62,722 nucleotides of DNA from Christensenellaceae bacterium OttesenSCG-928-K19 (GCA_030266015.1 JAJDHD010000012.1:1-62722), one strand, 5' to 3'; positions 8,681 to 16,636 are shown, counted from the stretch's first letter. Notes: generated by a model not told the origin, from the sequence alone. Program-made: numbers and translations.

Positions 8681-8743
8681 TTTTGACCGCTCTCAAAATA
8701 TGCGGAAGCGCGCCGCACAACACCTTTTTATGGCTTCGCGCGA
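8681..8743 (+). repeat. 63-66 bp direct repeat, copy downstream of the GGDEF gene
   Basis: Second copy of the repeat at 7230-7295, same orientation, beginning about 50 bases after the GGDEF stop codon. Confidence 0.8.
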
Positions 8744-8756
8744 GGAACAGACGCAA

Positions 8757-8784
8757 AGAAAAAAGGCAACCCCGTAGGATTGCC
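8757..8784 (-). terminator. Terminator of the lipoprotein gene
   Basis: Stem GGCAA/TTGCC, extended inward by a few pairs, followed on the minus strand by a run of T residues, shortly after the lipoprotein stop codon at 8803. Confidence 0.7.
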
Positions 8785-8802
8785 CTCCAAAAACAAAAAC
8801 AT

Positions 8803-9966
8803 TTATTTAATAATAAAGAAATTCATACTTCCCGTGGCTTCATCTGTAATAGGTGCTGAAAGTGATAAGAAATATTGAATTCCATCAATATTCTTTGAGA
8901 CGTTGGGTTTATCGGGCGAGTATTCATCTGATAACGTATTCATTAATTCGCCAACCAAGGAAAATGCTTCATCTGATGTGAAGGTATTGTTAGATAATGC
9001 AGTTAGTGAACTAAAAAGAATGATTGATGCTTCTTGTTCAATACCCATAGGCCAAATGACGGCTATGTTATCACTTGAGGTTTGGAGTAACGCGTTTTCA
9101 ATATTTTGCCCTTTATAAACTATATGATAGGCAGTGGCATCATTAGAAGATTCAACTTTATTAAATTGAAAATCACCTATTGTTGAAAGTGCTCCTACTA
9201 TAAATTCGTGATTATCAAAAAACACATTCTCGGTTAATTCGTCGGTTTCATTTTCAGTTATTACTTCTGCCGACAGCATTACCAAAAACAACGCGCCTAC
9301 GTCAGAACTAGAAGAGGTAAATAATCGTCCTCCGATTTCTGATTCAAATGAGGATTCCGCCGTGTTCGACTTTGCCTTATCCAAAAGATCAGAAACAGAT
9401 TTTTTGATTTCATCTGTTCCGAGATTTGGATTTAACATTTTCATTAGAGCAGATATATAAGTCTCTTTTTCCTGTAAATCTTCCTCGTCCCAGTCGCCAT
9501 CAGCGGTTTTATCAATAAAAGTCATAAATAGAACATCGTCGATTGGTGTATCTACATCCTGACCAACACTTTGACCGTTTTTGCGTCCGAAAAAACTAAG
9601 CCTCGTAGATTCTCCATTCTTTTGAATATAGTATGTTCCTACATCTTCGCCATCATCATTTACACCCATTTCTTTGGTCGCGGTCTGAATGCTGGCAAAC
9701 TCTGAATCGCTATTAATAAAGTCAATGAAATTATCCGCAAAAATATTCAGCGAAATATTCGATACCTCAAATTCTTCTGTAGTTAATTCTATCTCTTCTG
9801 TTGGCTCTGGTGTCGCCGTCGGCGTTGGCGTGGGTGTCGCTATCGGTTCTGGCGTTGCGGTTTCCTCTGCTGGCGGCGCGCTCATTTCTTCTGGCACTTC
9901 TGCGGCACACCCCACAAAAGCTACGCAAAACGTTATTGCCAATACCCACAATACGATTTTTTTCAT
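8803..9966 (-). CDS. Secreted lipoprotein of unknown function
   Basis: 387 aa. The lipobox is FVGC with Cys20 as the predicted lipidated residue, after a KK-hydrophobic signal sequence. A Pro/Thr/Glu-rich linker (about 24-60, repeated TPTP and TPEP) is followed by an acidic globular domain of about 320 residues that I do not recognise. It should be tethered to the outer face of the membrane. It is transcribed divergently from the XRE regulator at 10087 across a 120-base gap, so that regulator may control it. No catalytic motif is apparent. Confidence 0.8.
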   Translation of the reverse strand: MKKIVLWVLAITFCVAFVGCAAEVPEEMSAPPAEETATPEPIATPTPTPTATPEPTEEIELTTEEFEVSNISLNIFADNFIDFINSDSEFASIQTATKEMGVNDDGEDVGTYYIQKNGESTRLSFFGRKNGQSVGQDVDTPIDDVLFMTFIDKTADGDWDEEDLQEKETYISALMKMLNPNLGTDEIKKSVSDLLDKAKSNTAESSFESEIGGRLFTSSSSDVGALFLVMLSAEVITENETDELTENVFFDNHEFIVGALSTIGDFQFNKVESSNDATAYHIVYKGQNIENALLQTSSDNIAVIWPMGIEQEASIILFSSLTALSNNTFTSDEAFSLVGELMNTLSDEYSPDKPNVSKNIDGIQYFLSLSAPITDEATGSMNFFIIK

Positions 9967-10086
9967 TGCATTCGCTCCTTTTATAGTGTTGTTTGTCTAT
10001 TTTAACAGACAATTCGCGCAATGTCTACTAACGCAGACTTGTTGCGTGTAGTTCCTTATTACAATGTAGTCATAGGAGCAATTATA

Positions 10087-10320
10087 ATGAATTTTGATAA
10101 TAAAGCCGTTGGTTATACTATTAAAAGAATTCGCAAGGAAAAGGGATTGTCACAAGAAGTTTTTAGCGGCCTTGCGGGATTAGCAAGAAGTCATTTAGCA
10201 ATGATTGAAACTGGTGATAAACAACCAAACTTTGAAACCATCTGGCGTATTGCTAACGCTTTTGAAATGTGCCCTTACGAGTTGGTAAAAGCCATCGAAG
10301 AGGAAATTCGTAATGATTAA
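10087..10320 (+). CDS. XRE-family HTH regulator
   Basis: 77 aa, a single Cro/C1-type helix-turn-helix (IKRIRKEKGLSQEVFSGLAGLARSHLAMIETGDKQPNFETIWRIA reading across residues 11-56). Start at 10087 is preceded by AGGAG at a spacing of 8. Such small stand-alone XRE proteins often repress their own element. It is divergent from the lipoprotein gene and lies before the WYL regulator. Confidence 0.85.
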   Translation: MNFDNKAVGYTIKRIRKEKGLSQEVFSGLAGLARSHLAMIETGDKQPNFETIWRIANAFEMCPYELVKAIEEEIRND

Positions 10321-10457
10321 TTTTTTCGCGACCGCGCGCCTTCAACATTCTAAAACATCCTTATTCTAACTAAAGTATCATAGAATTGCCCATTATGATC
10401 TTAAATACAGTATTCTTCCCTTATATCCATTTAAGTAGTCCTATCTTCCCTTGTTTT

Positions 10458-10495
10458 GCTTTATGATGTAAAATTACGGCTTCGCGCTGATTACG
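10458..10495 (+). repeat. 38 bp repeat upstream of the WYL gene
   Basis: GCTTTATGATGTAAAATTAC followed by GGCTTCGCGCTGATTACG. It matches 11705-11742 at 34 of 38 positions in the same orientation; the pair brackets the WYL gene and the right array. The first half, TTTATGATGTAAAAT, could also serve as a promoter element. Confidence 0.75.
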
Positions 10496-10564
10496 TTCAA
10501 TCGGTTGGCGGAGGCTTACATTTTTTATGATATACTAAATGAAAAAGGGGCGGAGGTTTCGGCA

Positions 10565-11599
10565 ATGCCACGAATCCAAAATCAGAAGCAACGTATTATC
10601 CAAGTTTATCGCTTGCTCTATGAACACAACAAGCTGACGATGGATGAAATATTGGAACACCTCGAAGATATGGGTATCTACACAGAACGCCGTACCATTT
10701 ATGACGATATAAAAATCTTAAATTCAACTTTTCCAGATACGAACGGAGATAACAGCGAATTCAATATAGTAATAGAAAAAAATAGGCATAAGCCCGTTTC
10801 CTACTACCTAAAAAATCGTGAACTATCCCCCGCAGAGTTGGAATTAGTAAAAGATAGCGTTAAGGCATTTCGCTTTGCTTCCATATCGCAAACAAATGAA
10901 TTGCTAAAAAAATTGGATAAACTGCGCGCGGGCGCATCCTCTACGAACACTCCATCAAGCGACATTCCCGATTACGCACGAAATAAAGACGATGTTACAC
11001 TATCCAATATAAATACCATCAAATACGCAATCAATGAGGATGTATGTATCTCTGCCGAAAATCGTTATCATAGCCTCATGCCCCATACAGATGATTCAAT
11101 AAGTGATAAATTGAAAGGGCAACGCCGCAACTGGCTTAGTCCGTTCTCCGTCATATTTGCCGATGGGTATTATCATTTAATTGCGGTGAGTTATTCTGAC
11201 AAAGAAGATGAGCGCGAAATAGTGCGATACCGTATTGATAGGTTAAAGGATATAAAACTCCACCCGCGCACAAGGCGGCAAGGCCATAGATTGATTGAGG
11301 TATCAGAAAAAAGCGGTCTTGCAGAACAATATCTATCTATTGAGGAAAAGAAAAGCGAGCACTTGCGGCTATGTTTCAAGAAGGATTTAGTTGATGCTGT
11401 AATGGAACGGTTTGGGCGTGATTTGGATATACAAAAATCCGGCACGCAATATTTAGAAACCTATGTTCCCGTTGTGGTGGATGATGAATTTATGGGATGG
11501 TTATTTAGCTTTGGAAAACAAATGTATGTGAAATCCCCATATTCCGTTGTTACTGGTATAAAAAAGTATCTGGGTGATATGCGGCGGATGTATAAGTAA
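10565..11599 (+). CDS. WYL-domain transcriptional regulator
   Basis: 344 aa. An N-terminal winged helix (RIIQVYRLLYEHNKLTMDEILEHLEDMGIYTERRTIYDDI) is followed by a WYL ligand-binding domain (NWLSPFSVIFADGYYHLIAVS to RYRIDRLKDIKLHPR) and a C-terminal WCX-like extension ending in MYVKSPYSVVTGIKKYLGDM. WYL proteins sense small molecules or nucleic acids and are common in mobile and defence loci. GGAGG precedes the ATG by 8 bases. The gene is flanked by the 38 bp repeats and followed at once by the right phased array. No defence effector is visible nearby. Confidence 0.88.
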   Translation: MPRIQNQKQRIIQVYRLLYEHNKLTMDEILEHLEDMGIYTERRTIYDDIKILNSTFPDTNGDNSEFNIVIEKNRHKPVSYYLKNRELSPAELELVKDSVKAFRFASISQTNELLKKLDKLRAGASSTNTPSSDIPDYARNKDDVTLSNINTIKYAINEDVCISAENRYHSLMPHTDDSISDKLKGQRRNWLSPFSVIFADGYYHLIAVSYSDKEDEREIVRYRIDRLKDIKLHPRTRRQGHRLIEVSEKSGLAEQYLSIEEKKSEHLRLCFKKDLVDAVMERFGRDLDIQKSGTQYLETYVPVVVDDEFMGWLFSFGKQMYVKSPYSVVTGIKKYLGDMRRMYK

Positions 11600-11600
11600 T

Positions 11601-11704
11601 CAAAACTCATAGCGAAGTCGATATAAGTAAGTAAAAGTGATGCCAAAGTCGATTAAACTGGCTTAAACTGATACCAAAGTTGCTTGAAGTCGATACAACT
11701 GGAT
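11601..11704 (+). repeat. Phased ten-unit repeat array, right copy
   Basis: Begins two bases after the WYL stop codon. Units of the form AAA(C/G)T(C/G)ATRCC have their core C/G at 11606, 11617, 11627, 11637, 11648, 11658, 11668, 11679, 11689 and 11699, so steps run 11-10-10 three times. Span from first to last core is 93 bp, the same as in the left array, and orientation is opposite. Confidence 0.85.
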
Positions 11705-11742
11705 GCTTTATGATATAAAATTACGGCAGCGCGCTGACTACG
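11705..11742 (+). repeat. 38 bp repeat, right outer copy
   Basis: Directly abuts the right array. Matches 10458-10495 (direct) and, more loosely, 1035-1050 (inverted). Confidence 0.75.
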
Positions 11743-11837
11743 GAAAATTTTACAATGTATGTCATCGCCCAGACCTTTACAAAGCGTTTTAAGTGGTGAT
11801 ATACTTTATTCGAGTTGTGGAAAAGAACCACATCTAG

Positions 11838-12038
11838 ATTACGACAAGCAAACTGAATAAGAAGTTAAAAAAGGGCTATGAATTCCTCTCTGCGGAAATA
11901 GAAATGGTGCCCGCCAACACCGTGACGCTTGATGAAGCGCAGACAAAGCAGTTTGAAAAAATGCTGGATATGCTGGAAGATAACGACGATGTGCAGAACG
12001 TGTGGCACAATGCTGAATTGGCAGAGATAGACGAATAA
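11838..12038 (+). pseudogene. yebC: C-terminal fragment of YebC/TACO1-family gene
   Basis: After an in-frame stop at 11835 the frame reads into GYEFLSAEIEMVPANTVTLD and then EDNDDVQNVWHNAEL before TAA. This is the C-terminal signature of YebC/TACO1 proteins, which act in translation of proline-rich sequences or as regulators. Only about 55 of the usual 240 residues remain and no start codon or ribosome site is present. The rest of the gene is absent from the window, so the island or an older event appears to have separated the 3' end from the body of the gene. Confidence 0.85.
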
Positions 12039-12059
12039 TCCTTTGGCGGAGCAGGCTTG

Positions 12060-12089
12060 AAGGTGTATGATGTTTTAATGACACACCTT
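12060..12089. other. Inverted repeat between yebC fragment and integrase leader
   Basis: AAGGTGT and ACACCTT, perfect over 7 bases with a 16-base loop. It may be the old yebC terminator or part of a recombination site; there is no T run. Confidence 0.4.
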
Positions 12090-12091
12090 GA

Positions 12092-12214
12092 ATGATGACA
12101 TACCTCCGGCGAACAATGGCGTTCCCAAGGGATTTGTGGCTATCGAATTATCATATACAAAAAGAACTTCTTAATTGGCTTATTGCTCACAAGTTGATTA
12201 GGAGGTTTTTTATT
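12092..12214 (+). repeat. Integrase leader, copy 2
   Basis: About 94% identical to 1-123, including the AGGAGG ribosome site. Followed by a broken integrase gene. Confidence 0.85.
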
Positions 12215-12325
12215 ATGGATGTAAATACAATATTGAAAGAATTTTTATTGGACTGTAAAGTGCGTAAATTATTGAAAAAAGCTATCTGGAACACCGGTCA
12301 ATATCTATTGAAAAAACTGATACCC
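12215..12325 (+). pseudogene. Truncated tyrosine recombinase remnant
   Basis: Begins MDVNTILKEFLLDCKVRKL, homologous to the N-terminus of the intact integrase (MDAKALLKEFLLECEIRKF), then loses several residues and resumes with YLLKKL against YLLNYL. No catalytic domain follows; core chromosome begins within about 30 bases. Nucleotide identity drops sharply compared with its leader. This marks the right boundary of the accessory DNA and suggests successive insertions of related elements at the same place. Confidence 0.75.
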
Positions 12326-12355
12326 CAGCAATATCCCGCAGGCGTTAATTGGCAC

Positions 12356-13084
12356 TCATATATCAAACTCCGCCATTTCCCCGCGCTTCATTGGGCGCAG
12401 AACATTTTTCCTGTATTTACGTGTTGCCCACGACATACTGATCGCGCGCGCCGCATAATCTCCCTGCCCGCCGTAGTGCATGGGGATTGCATGTGAAACA
12501 CGGGCCGTATTCATTAAATAATCCAAACCGCGCAGGCAGTCGTTTTTCAGCCGGGGATCTACGGGCACAAACGCAATATCAATACGAATATCCCGCAGCT
12601 TGTTTATCTGCTTTTTGTAAGCCTCGCCCATCTCGTCATTCCAGGTGGGGTCTTCGCCCTCCCAATGCCACCAGTTCAGGTCACCTGCGTGGTAAATGGT
12701 ATGCCCCTCCACATTGACCACAAACGCCACACCTTCATCCGTGGAACGCAGCGCGCCAAAATGGATCTCATCCATGTCGTAGCTTTTTCCCGGCGCAACC
12801 ATCAGCGCATTTGGCACCGGCTGCAAATCGTCGGAGAGCACATATTTAATACTATCCGCTATTTTCCGCCATTCAAAGATCGCCCGGTTATAATGGTCGG
12901 GGTGGATATGGGAAACAAACACCACCACATTCTTTCCCTTTAACGCTTGCGCATCTACCACGCCACCCTCAAGCCCGCGCTTGCCCGCCACCGGCCGGGT
13001 GTTCATATAATCAAACACCAGAAAATGATTGGGCAGCTCCACCGCAAAGCCGCTGTTGTCAAGGTAGGTCACCTTCACTTTCAT
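12356..13084 (-). CDS. MBL-fold metallohydrolase
   Basis: 242 aa, metallo-beta-lactamase fold. The metal-binding motif is SHIHPDHYNRA (HxHxDH-like), with a second ligand region at YHAGDLNWWHW and a late histidine at IPMHYGG. It resembles the UlaG/YtnP-like family of lactonase or phosphodiesterase hydrolases; the substrate is not clear. Start chosen at the Met of MKVKVTYLDNSGF, preceded by AGAAGGG. It lies 13 bases downstream of the DUF4180 gene and probably ends the thiI operon. Its 3' end touches the island boundary. Confidence 0.85.
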   Translation of the reverse strand: MKVKVTYLDNSGFAVELPNHFLVFDYMNTRPVAGKRGLEGGVVDAQALKGKNVVVFVSHIHPDHYNRAIFEWRKIADSIKYVLSDDLQPVPNALMVAPGKSYDMDEIHFGALRSTDEGVAFVVNVEGHTIYHAGDLNWWHWEGEDPTWNDEMGEAYKKQINKLRDIRIDIAFVPVDPRLKNDCLRGLDYLMNTARVSHAIPMHYGGQGDYAARAISMSWATRKYRKNVLRPMKRGEMAEFDI

Positions 13085-13097
13085 AAACGCCCTTCTT

Positions 13098-13454
13098 TCA
13101 CCGGTGCAGCGCAACGAGTGCCTGCTCCGTATCCGGCAGGAAATTCACCTGTTTCCCCTTATTGGATTCACGGATAAAATCGCGCAGGCTCTTGCTCTCA
13201 TACTTACTGAAATCGCCCACAAACGCCACCCGCATATAATAATTCGTATATTTTTGGAGCATTTCGCCCAACAGTCCTGTTTTTAAATCAAAAAACGCCT
13301 CGTCCATGCATTCTTTTGGTATCAAAAGCTTATCGCACTGCTGTGTGTGGCTGGCATCCGCCAGCAAGTCCATCGCATCCGCCACGCTGTCAATCCGCAC
13401 CTCGCCCGCTTGCACCACCGCCACGCGCGAGCCGCCCTTTTCATCTACATTCAT
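13098..13454 (-). CDS. DUF4180-like protein
   Basis: 118 aa, soluble. IPKECMDEAFFDLKTGLLGE, LQKYTNYYMRVAFVGDF and SKSLRDFIRESNKGKQV match what I recall as the DUF4180 core. Function unknown. Its ATG overlaps the thiI stop codon (ATGA), so the two are translationally coupled. Confidence 0.8.
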   Translation of the reverse strand: MNVDEKGGSRVAVVQAGEVRIDSVADAMDLLADASHTQQCDKLLIPKECMDEAFFDLKTGLLGEMLQKYTNYYMRVAFVGDFSKYESKSLRDFIRESNKGKQVNFLPDTEQALVALHR

Positions 13455-14620
13455 CCTATTATAATCCTTTCCACGCTTTGCACCGCTTCTTCTACCAGCC
13501 TGTCTATTTCCAGCACGCGCTCCGCTTCCTTTATCTTATCCAGCACCGGATGCGTTTGCGGATGTTTGGGCACAAACACCGTGCAACAGTCCTCATGTGG
13601 CAGAATAGATGTTTCATAAGTGCCAATCTTTTTCGCAATTTCTATAATTTCCAGCTTGTCCATACCTATCAGCGGCCGGAACACCGGCATCGATACCGCG
13701 TCATCCGTCACCACCAGGCTGTCCAGCGTCTGGCTTGCCACCTGCCCAATGCTCTCCCCCGTCACAACCGCCTTGCAGCCATTTTCCTGCGCCAACCGCT
13801 CGGCAATGCGCATCATAAACCTGCGCATAATGAGCACCAGCATCTCGTGCGGGCATTTTTCATAGATCTGCATCTGAATATCCGTAAAGCTTACCACATG
13901 CAAATGGATGCGCCCCGCATAGGCGCTCACAAGCTCCGCGAGGTCAATCACTTTTTGCTTGGCCGCCTCGCTGGTATATGGAAAGCTGTGATAATGCACG
14001 GCATTCAGCTCCACACCGCGCTTGGCTATGGAAAACCCGGCCACCGGACTGTCAATGCCGCCCGACAAAAGCAGCATGGCGCGCCCATTGCTCTTCTGTG
14101 GCATCCCACCTGCACACGGGATGATGTCCACATACCCATAGCATTGCTCCCTCACTTCTATATATACCCTAAAATCCGGGTTATGCACATCCACCGTAAG
14201 CCCGGGAATGTTTTGCAGCAAATAACCGCCCGTATCCGCGGCAATCTGCATGGATTTTAACGGGAAACGTTTGTCCGAGCGCGTTGCCTCCACCTTAAAC
14301 GTTGCTTCTTCCAGTCCTTTGCGCCGCATATATTCCTCTGCCAGCTTGCAAAGGCCTTGGCGGATGGCGTCCATATCCTTTTCTATTTCCACCGCCGGAG
14401 AAACAGAGTGCAGCCCAAACACCTTGGCTACAGCATCCATTGCTCGCGGTATTTCTTCATCAGCCAACCCCAGCACATAAAACCTGCCCTGTCCCTTTTC
14501 CACCTGCGCATGTTCAAAAGAGCGCAGCGCACGCTTAATCGCCTGCCTTTGCAGCTTTTCAAAATATGGCCGGTTCAGCCCTTTTAAATGTATTTCTCCA
14601 TAGCGTATCAGCAATACCAT
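13451..14620 (-). CDS. thiI: tRNA 4-thiouridine synthase ThiI
   Basis: 389 aa. N-terminal ferredoxin-like and THUMP domains (about 1-165) bind tRNA. The adenylating PP-loop domain carries LLLSGGIDSPVAG near residue 183, and the conserved ESIGQVASQT and HEDCCTVFVPKHP follow. It makes s4U8 in tRNA and may supply sulfur for thiamine thiazole. There is no C-terminal rhodanese domain, which is normal in Bacillota. It starts 1 base after the cysteine desulfurase, its expected sulfur donor, so the pair works as a sulfur relay. Confidence 0.95.
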   Translation of the reverse strand: MVLLIRYGEIHLKGLNRPYFEKLQRQAIKRALRSFEHAQVEKGQGRFYVLGLADEEIPRAMDAVAKVFGLHSVSPAVEIEKDMDAIRQGLCKLAEEYMRRKGLEEATFKVEATRSDKRFPLKSMQIAADTGGYLLQNIPGLTVDVHNPDFRVYIEVREQCYGYVDIIPCAGGMPQKSNGRAMLLLSGGIDSPVAGFSIAKRGVELNAVHYHSFPYTSEAAKQKVIDLAELVSAYAGRIHLHVVSFTDIQMQIYEKCPHEMLVLIMRRFMMRIAERLAQENGCKAVVTGESIGQVASQTLDSLVVTDDAVSMPVFRPLIGMDKLEIIEIAKKIGTYETSILPHEDCCTVFVPKHPQTHPVLDKIKEAERVLEIDRLVEEAVQSVERIIIG

Positions 14621-14621
14621 A

Positions 14622-15770
14622 TTATTTCCTCATAAACCTGCGCAACTGCGCAATATTTTTTTTCATCTCTGCCGCGGCGGCTATCGCTTCATCCTCTGTA
14701 TTAAACGGCGAAAAGCTGACGCGCACCGCACCCGCCGCAACTTCCTCGCGCATACCGAGCGCCTTGGCAATGCGGCTTTTCCCTTTTTTAGAGGAACACG
14801 CAGAGCCGGTAGAGATATAAATCCCTTTTGCCTCCAACGCGTGCAGCAGTGTTTCTCCGTTCACGCCTTCAAACGCCACATTCACAATATGGCTACAACG
14901 TCTCTCCCGCTCTGCGGGCGTTATCAGGTGCATCTCCTCCACGCCGTCAAGCGCGCCTATAAACGCTTGTCGCAAGGCCTCCAGCGTTTCCCCGACGCGC
15001 GTTCCCTCCTGCATAAAGTAATCCGCCGACTTTTCAAAGCAAAAAGCACCCAGCGTATTTTGCGTCCCAGAGCGCAACGTATATTCCTGTCCGCCACCCA
15101 ACAAAAAAGGCTTAAGCGGCGTGCTCTTTCCGCAAAACACAGCGCCAGCGCCTTTTATGGCATGTACCTTGTGCGCGCTTACCGTGTAATAATCGATATT
15201 TGAGGTGTCTACCGCATTTTCCCGCAAAAACGCCTGCACACCGTCTGAATAAAACAGCGTTTGCGGGTTTTTTGCCTTCACGCGCGCCGCAATCCCGGCA
15301 ATGTCGTTTTTCGCGCCCGTTTCATTGTTCACGTGCATCACGCTCACAAGCGCGGTGCTTTCATCCACAGCCCCGGCAACATCTTCCGCAGATACCACCC
15401 CATGCGCATCCGGCCTGACCCACGTTACAGGATATCCCTGTCCTTCCAGCCACTTAAAGCTTTCCTCTACACAAGGATGCTCCGCGCCGCCGCACACATA
15501 GTTCATCCCTTTTTTTAAGCGCGCGCCGCGCAACACCACTGTGTTTGCGCCCTCGGTTCCCCCACCTGTAAAGAAGCATTTATGCCCTGTGCCGCCAAAT
15601 GCGTTCAGCAACACCGTACGCGCCTCGTCCATGCGTCTTTGCACCTCTGTGGCGGGCGCATAAAGCGCAGATGGATTTTGCCACAGGCTTTGCGCATATT
15701 CGCTATACACATCTTTTATTCCGGGGAGCGGCTTTGTCGTTGCCGCGTTGTCCAAATAAATCATTTGCAT
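14622..15770 (-). CDS. Cysteine desulfurase (NifS/IscS family)
   Basis: 382 aa PLP enzyme giving persulfide sulfur from cysteine. It begins MIYLDNAATTKP, has the PLP lysine in SAHKVHAIKGAG (about 198) and the catalytic cysteine in STGSACSS (about 323). It is coupled to thiI, as in B. subtilis nifZ-thiI. Two ATGs are possible (15770 or 15764). A strong promoter places the transcript start at about 15770, so the mRNA may be leaderless; no ribosome site is seen. Confidence 0.93.
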   Translation of the reverse strand: MQMIYLDNAATTKPLPGIKDVYSEYAQSLWQNPSALYAPATEVQRRMDEARTVLLNAFGGTGHKCFFTGGGTEGANTVVLRGARLKKGMNYVCGGAEHPCVEESFKWLEGQGYPVTWVRPDAHGVVSAEDVAGAVDESTALVSVMHVNNETGAKNDIAGIAARVKAKNPQTLFYSDGVQAFLRENAVDTSNIDYYTVSAHKVHAIKGAGAVFCGKSTPLKPFLLGGGQEYTLRSGTQNTLGAFCFEKSADYFMQEGTRVGETLEALRQAFIGALDGVEEMHLITPAERERRCSHIVNVAFEGVNGETLLHALEAKGIYISTGSACSSKKGKSRIAKALGMREEVAAGAVRVSFSPFNTEDEAIAAAAEMKKNIAQLRRFMRK

Positions 15771-15776
15771 GAAAGT

Positions 15777-15805
15777 ATTATACTAGGTTACAGGAAAATT
15801 GTCAC
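15777..15805 (-). promoter_or_regulatory. Sigma-A promoter of the desulfurase-thiI operon
   Basis: GTGACA, 17 bases, TATAAT on the minus strand. The base seven positions after the -10 box is the A of the first ATG (15770). Confidence 0.75.
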
Positions 15806-16113
15806 CCCGGCAATTACGGCGGCATAGCCGCGTGGGTGAGCGCAAGCCCCGATTCTGTCATTTTCCCCTTGGGCAAATTTCGCCATACCGCGGCAAATCT
15901 TTTAATGTGAAAAATCCGTGTTTCCCCGCCAAACGAAAAAACACATATGCAAAGCATGCCCCCCGCCATCATGACACAGCAAAATAAAGACCGTCCACAA
16001 TAAAATAAGGATTTTTTAAATGAACATTGCCGCATTTGACTAAAAAAAATATTACATCAATATGTCATAAGAAATTACAAAGCCATGAATCAAATTTATG
16101 GAGAGCTTCTTTC
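15806..16113. other. Intergenic region without recognisable content
   Basis: About 300 bases between two minus-strand genes. I see no gene, terminator or known RNA. Confidence 0.5.
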
Positions 16114-16619
16114 TTATAAATTTCCACCCGATATTAATACACCGGCCTGCTGAAAAGTCAACCCTACAGTATTGTAGATGTCAGCGTAAAGCGTAGAAGC
16201 CTGGTCCATACCAATAATGCCACCCGAAATACCACTGGTTCCTTGCACGAGCGTAATCACTACGCCCTCCGGCGATGTTTGGCATGTGACCCGCAGTTTT
16301 ACATGGCGTCCTTTTTTTCCGGCAAACGCGCCCAACATAATCGAGGCCCCAGATGACCCTCTCTCTGCGTCAGCCGACCAATCATCCATATGGGTTAAGG
16401 TAAATCCCTGATTCTCAAGAGTAGCATAAACAGTATTGCGAGCTATAGTGGGCTCCCCACTCACCACAAACCTGTGTCCTTTCACACCTCTCTCCTCCAA
16501 TACCGTAATTGTATTCTCTGTCGGTCCTAAAAAAGCACGGATCAACAAAGATTTTTCTTTAATTCATAGCTAGTGTTTGGTAGGAAAATATCCTGCTTCA
16601 GTTTAAATATATTCCCCAT
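16114..16619 (-). pseudogene. Unrecognised small protein gene with an apparent frameshift
   Basis: A consensus promoter (16637-16665) drives a frame that starts ATG at 16619 and reads MGNIFKLKQDIFLPNTSYEL before stopping after 25 residues. A second frame that has no proper start (only TTG at 16548) continues LLIRAFLGPTENTITVLEER to a stop at 16114. Joining them by one extra A in the run near 16550-16556 gives one plausible protein of about 168 aa. No signal peptide or known domain; the C-terminal half is Gly-rich. It is a one-base indel, a sequencing error or a programmed frameshift. Product unknown. Confidence 0.6.
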
Positions 16620-16636
16620 CCAAACTTAGCACTTTC

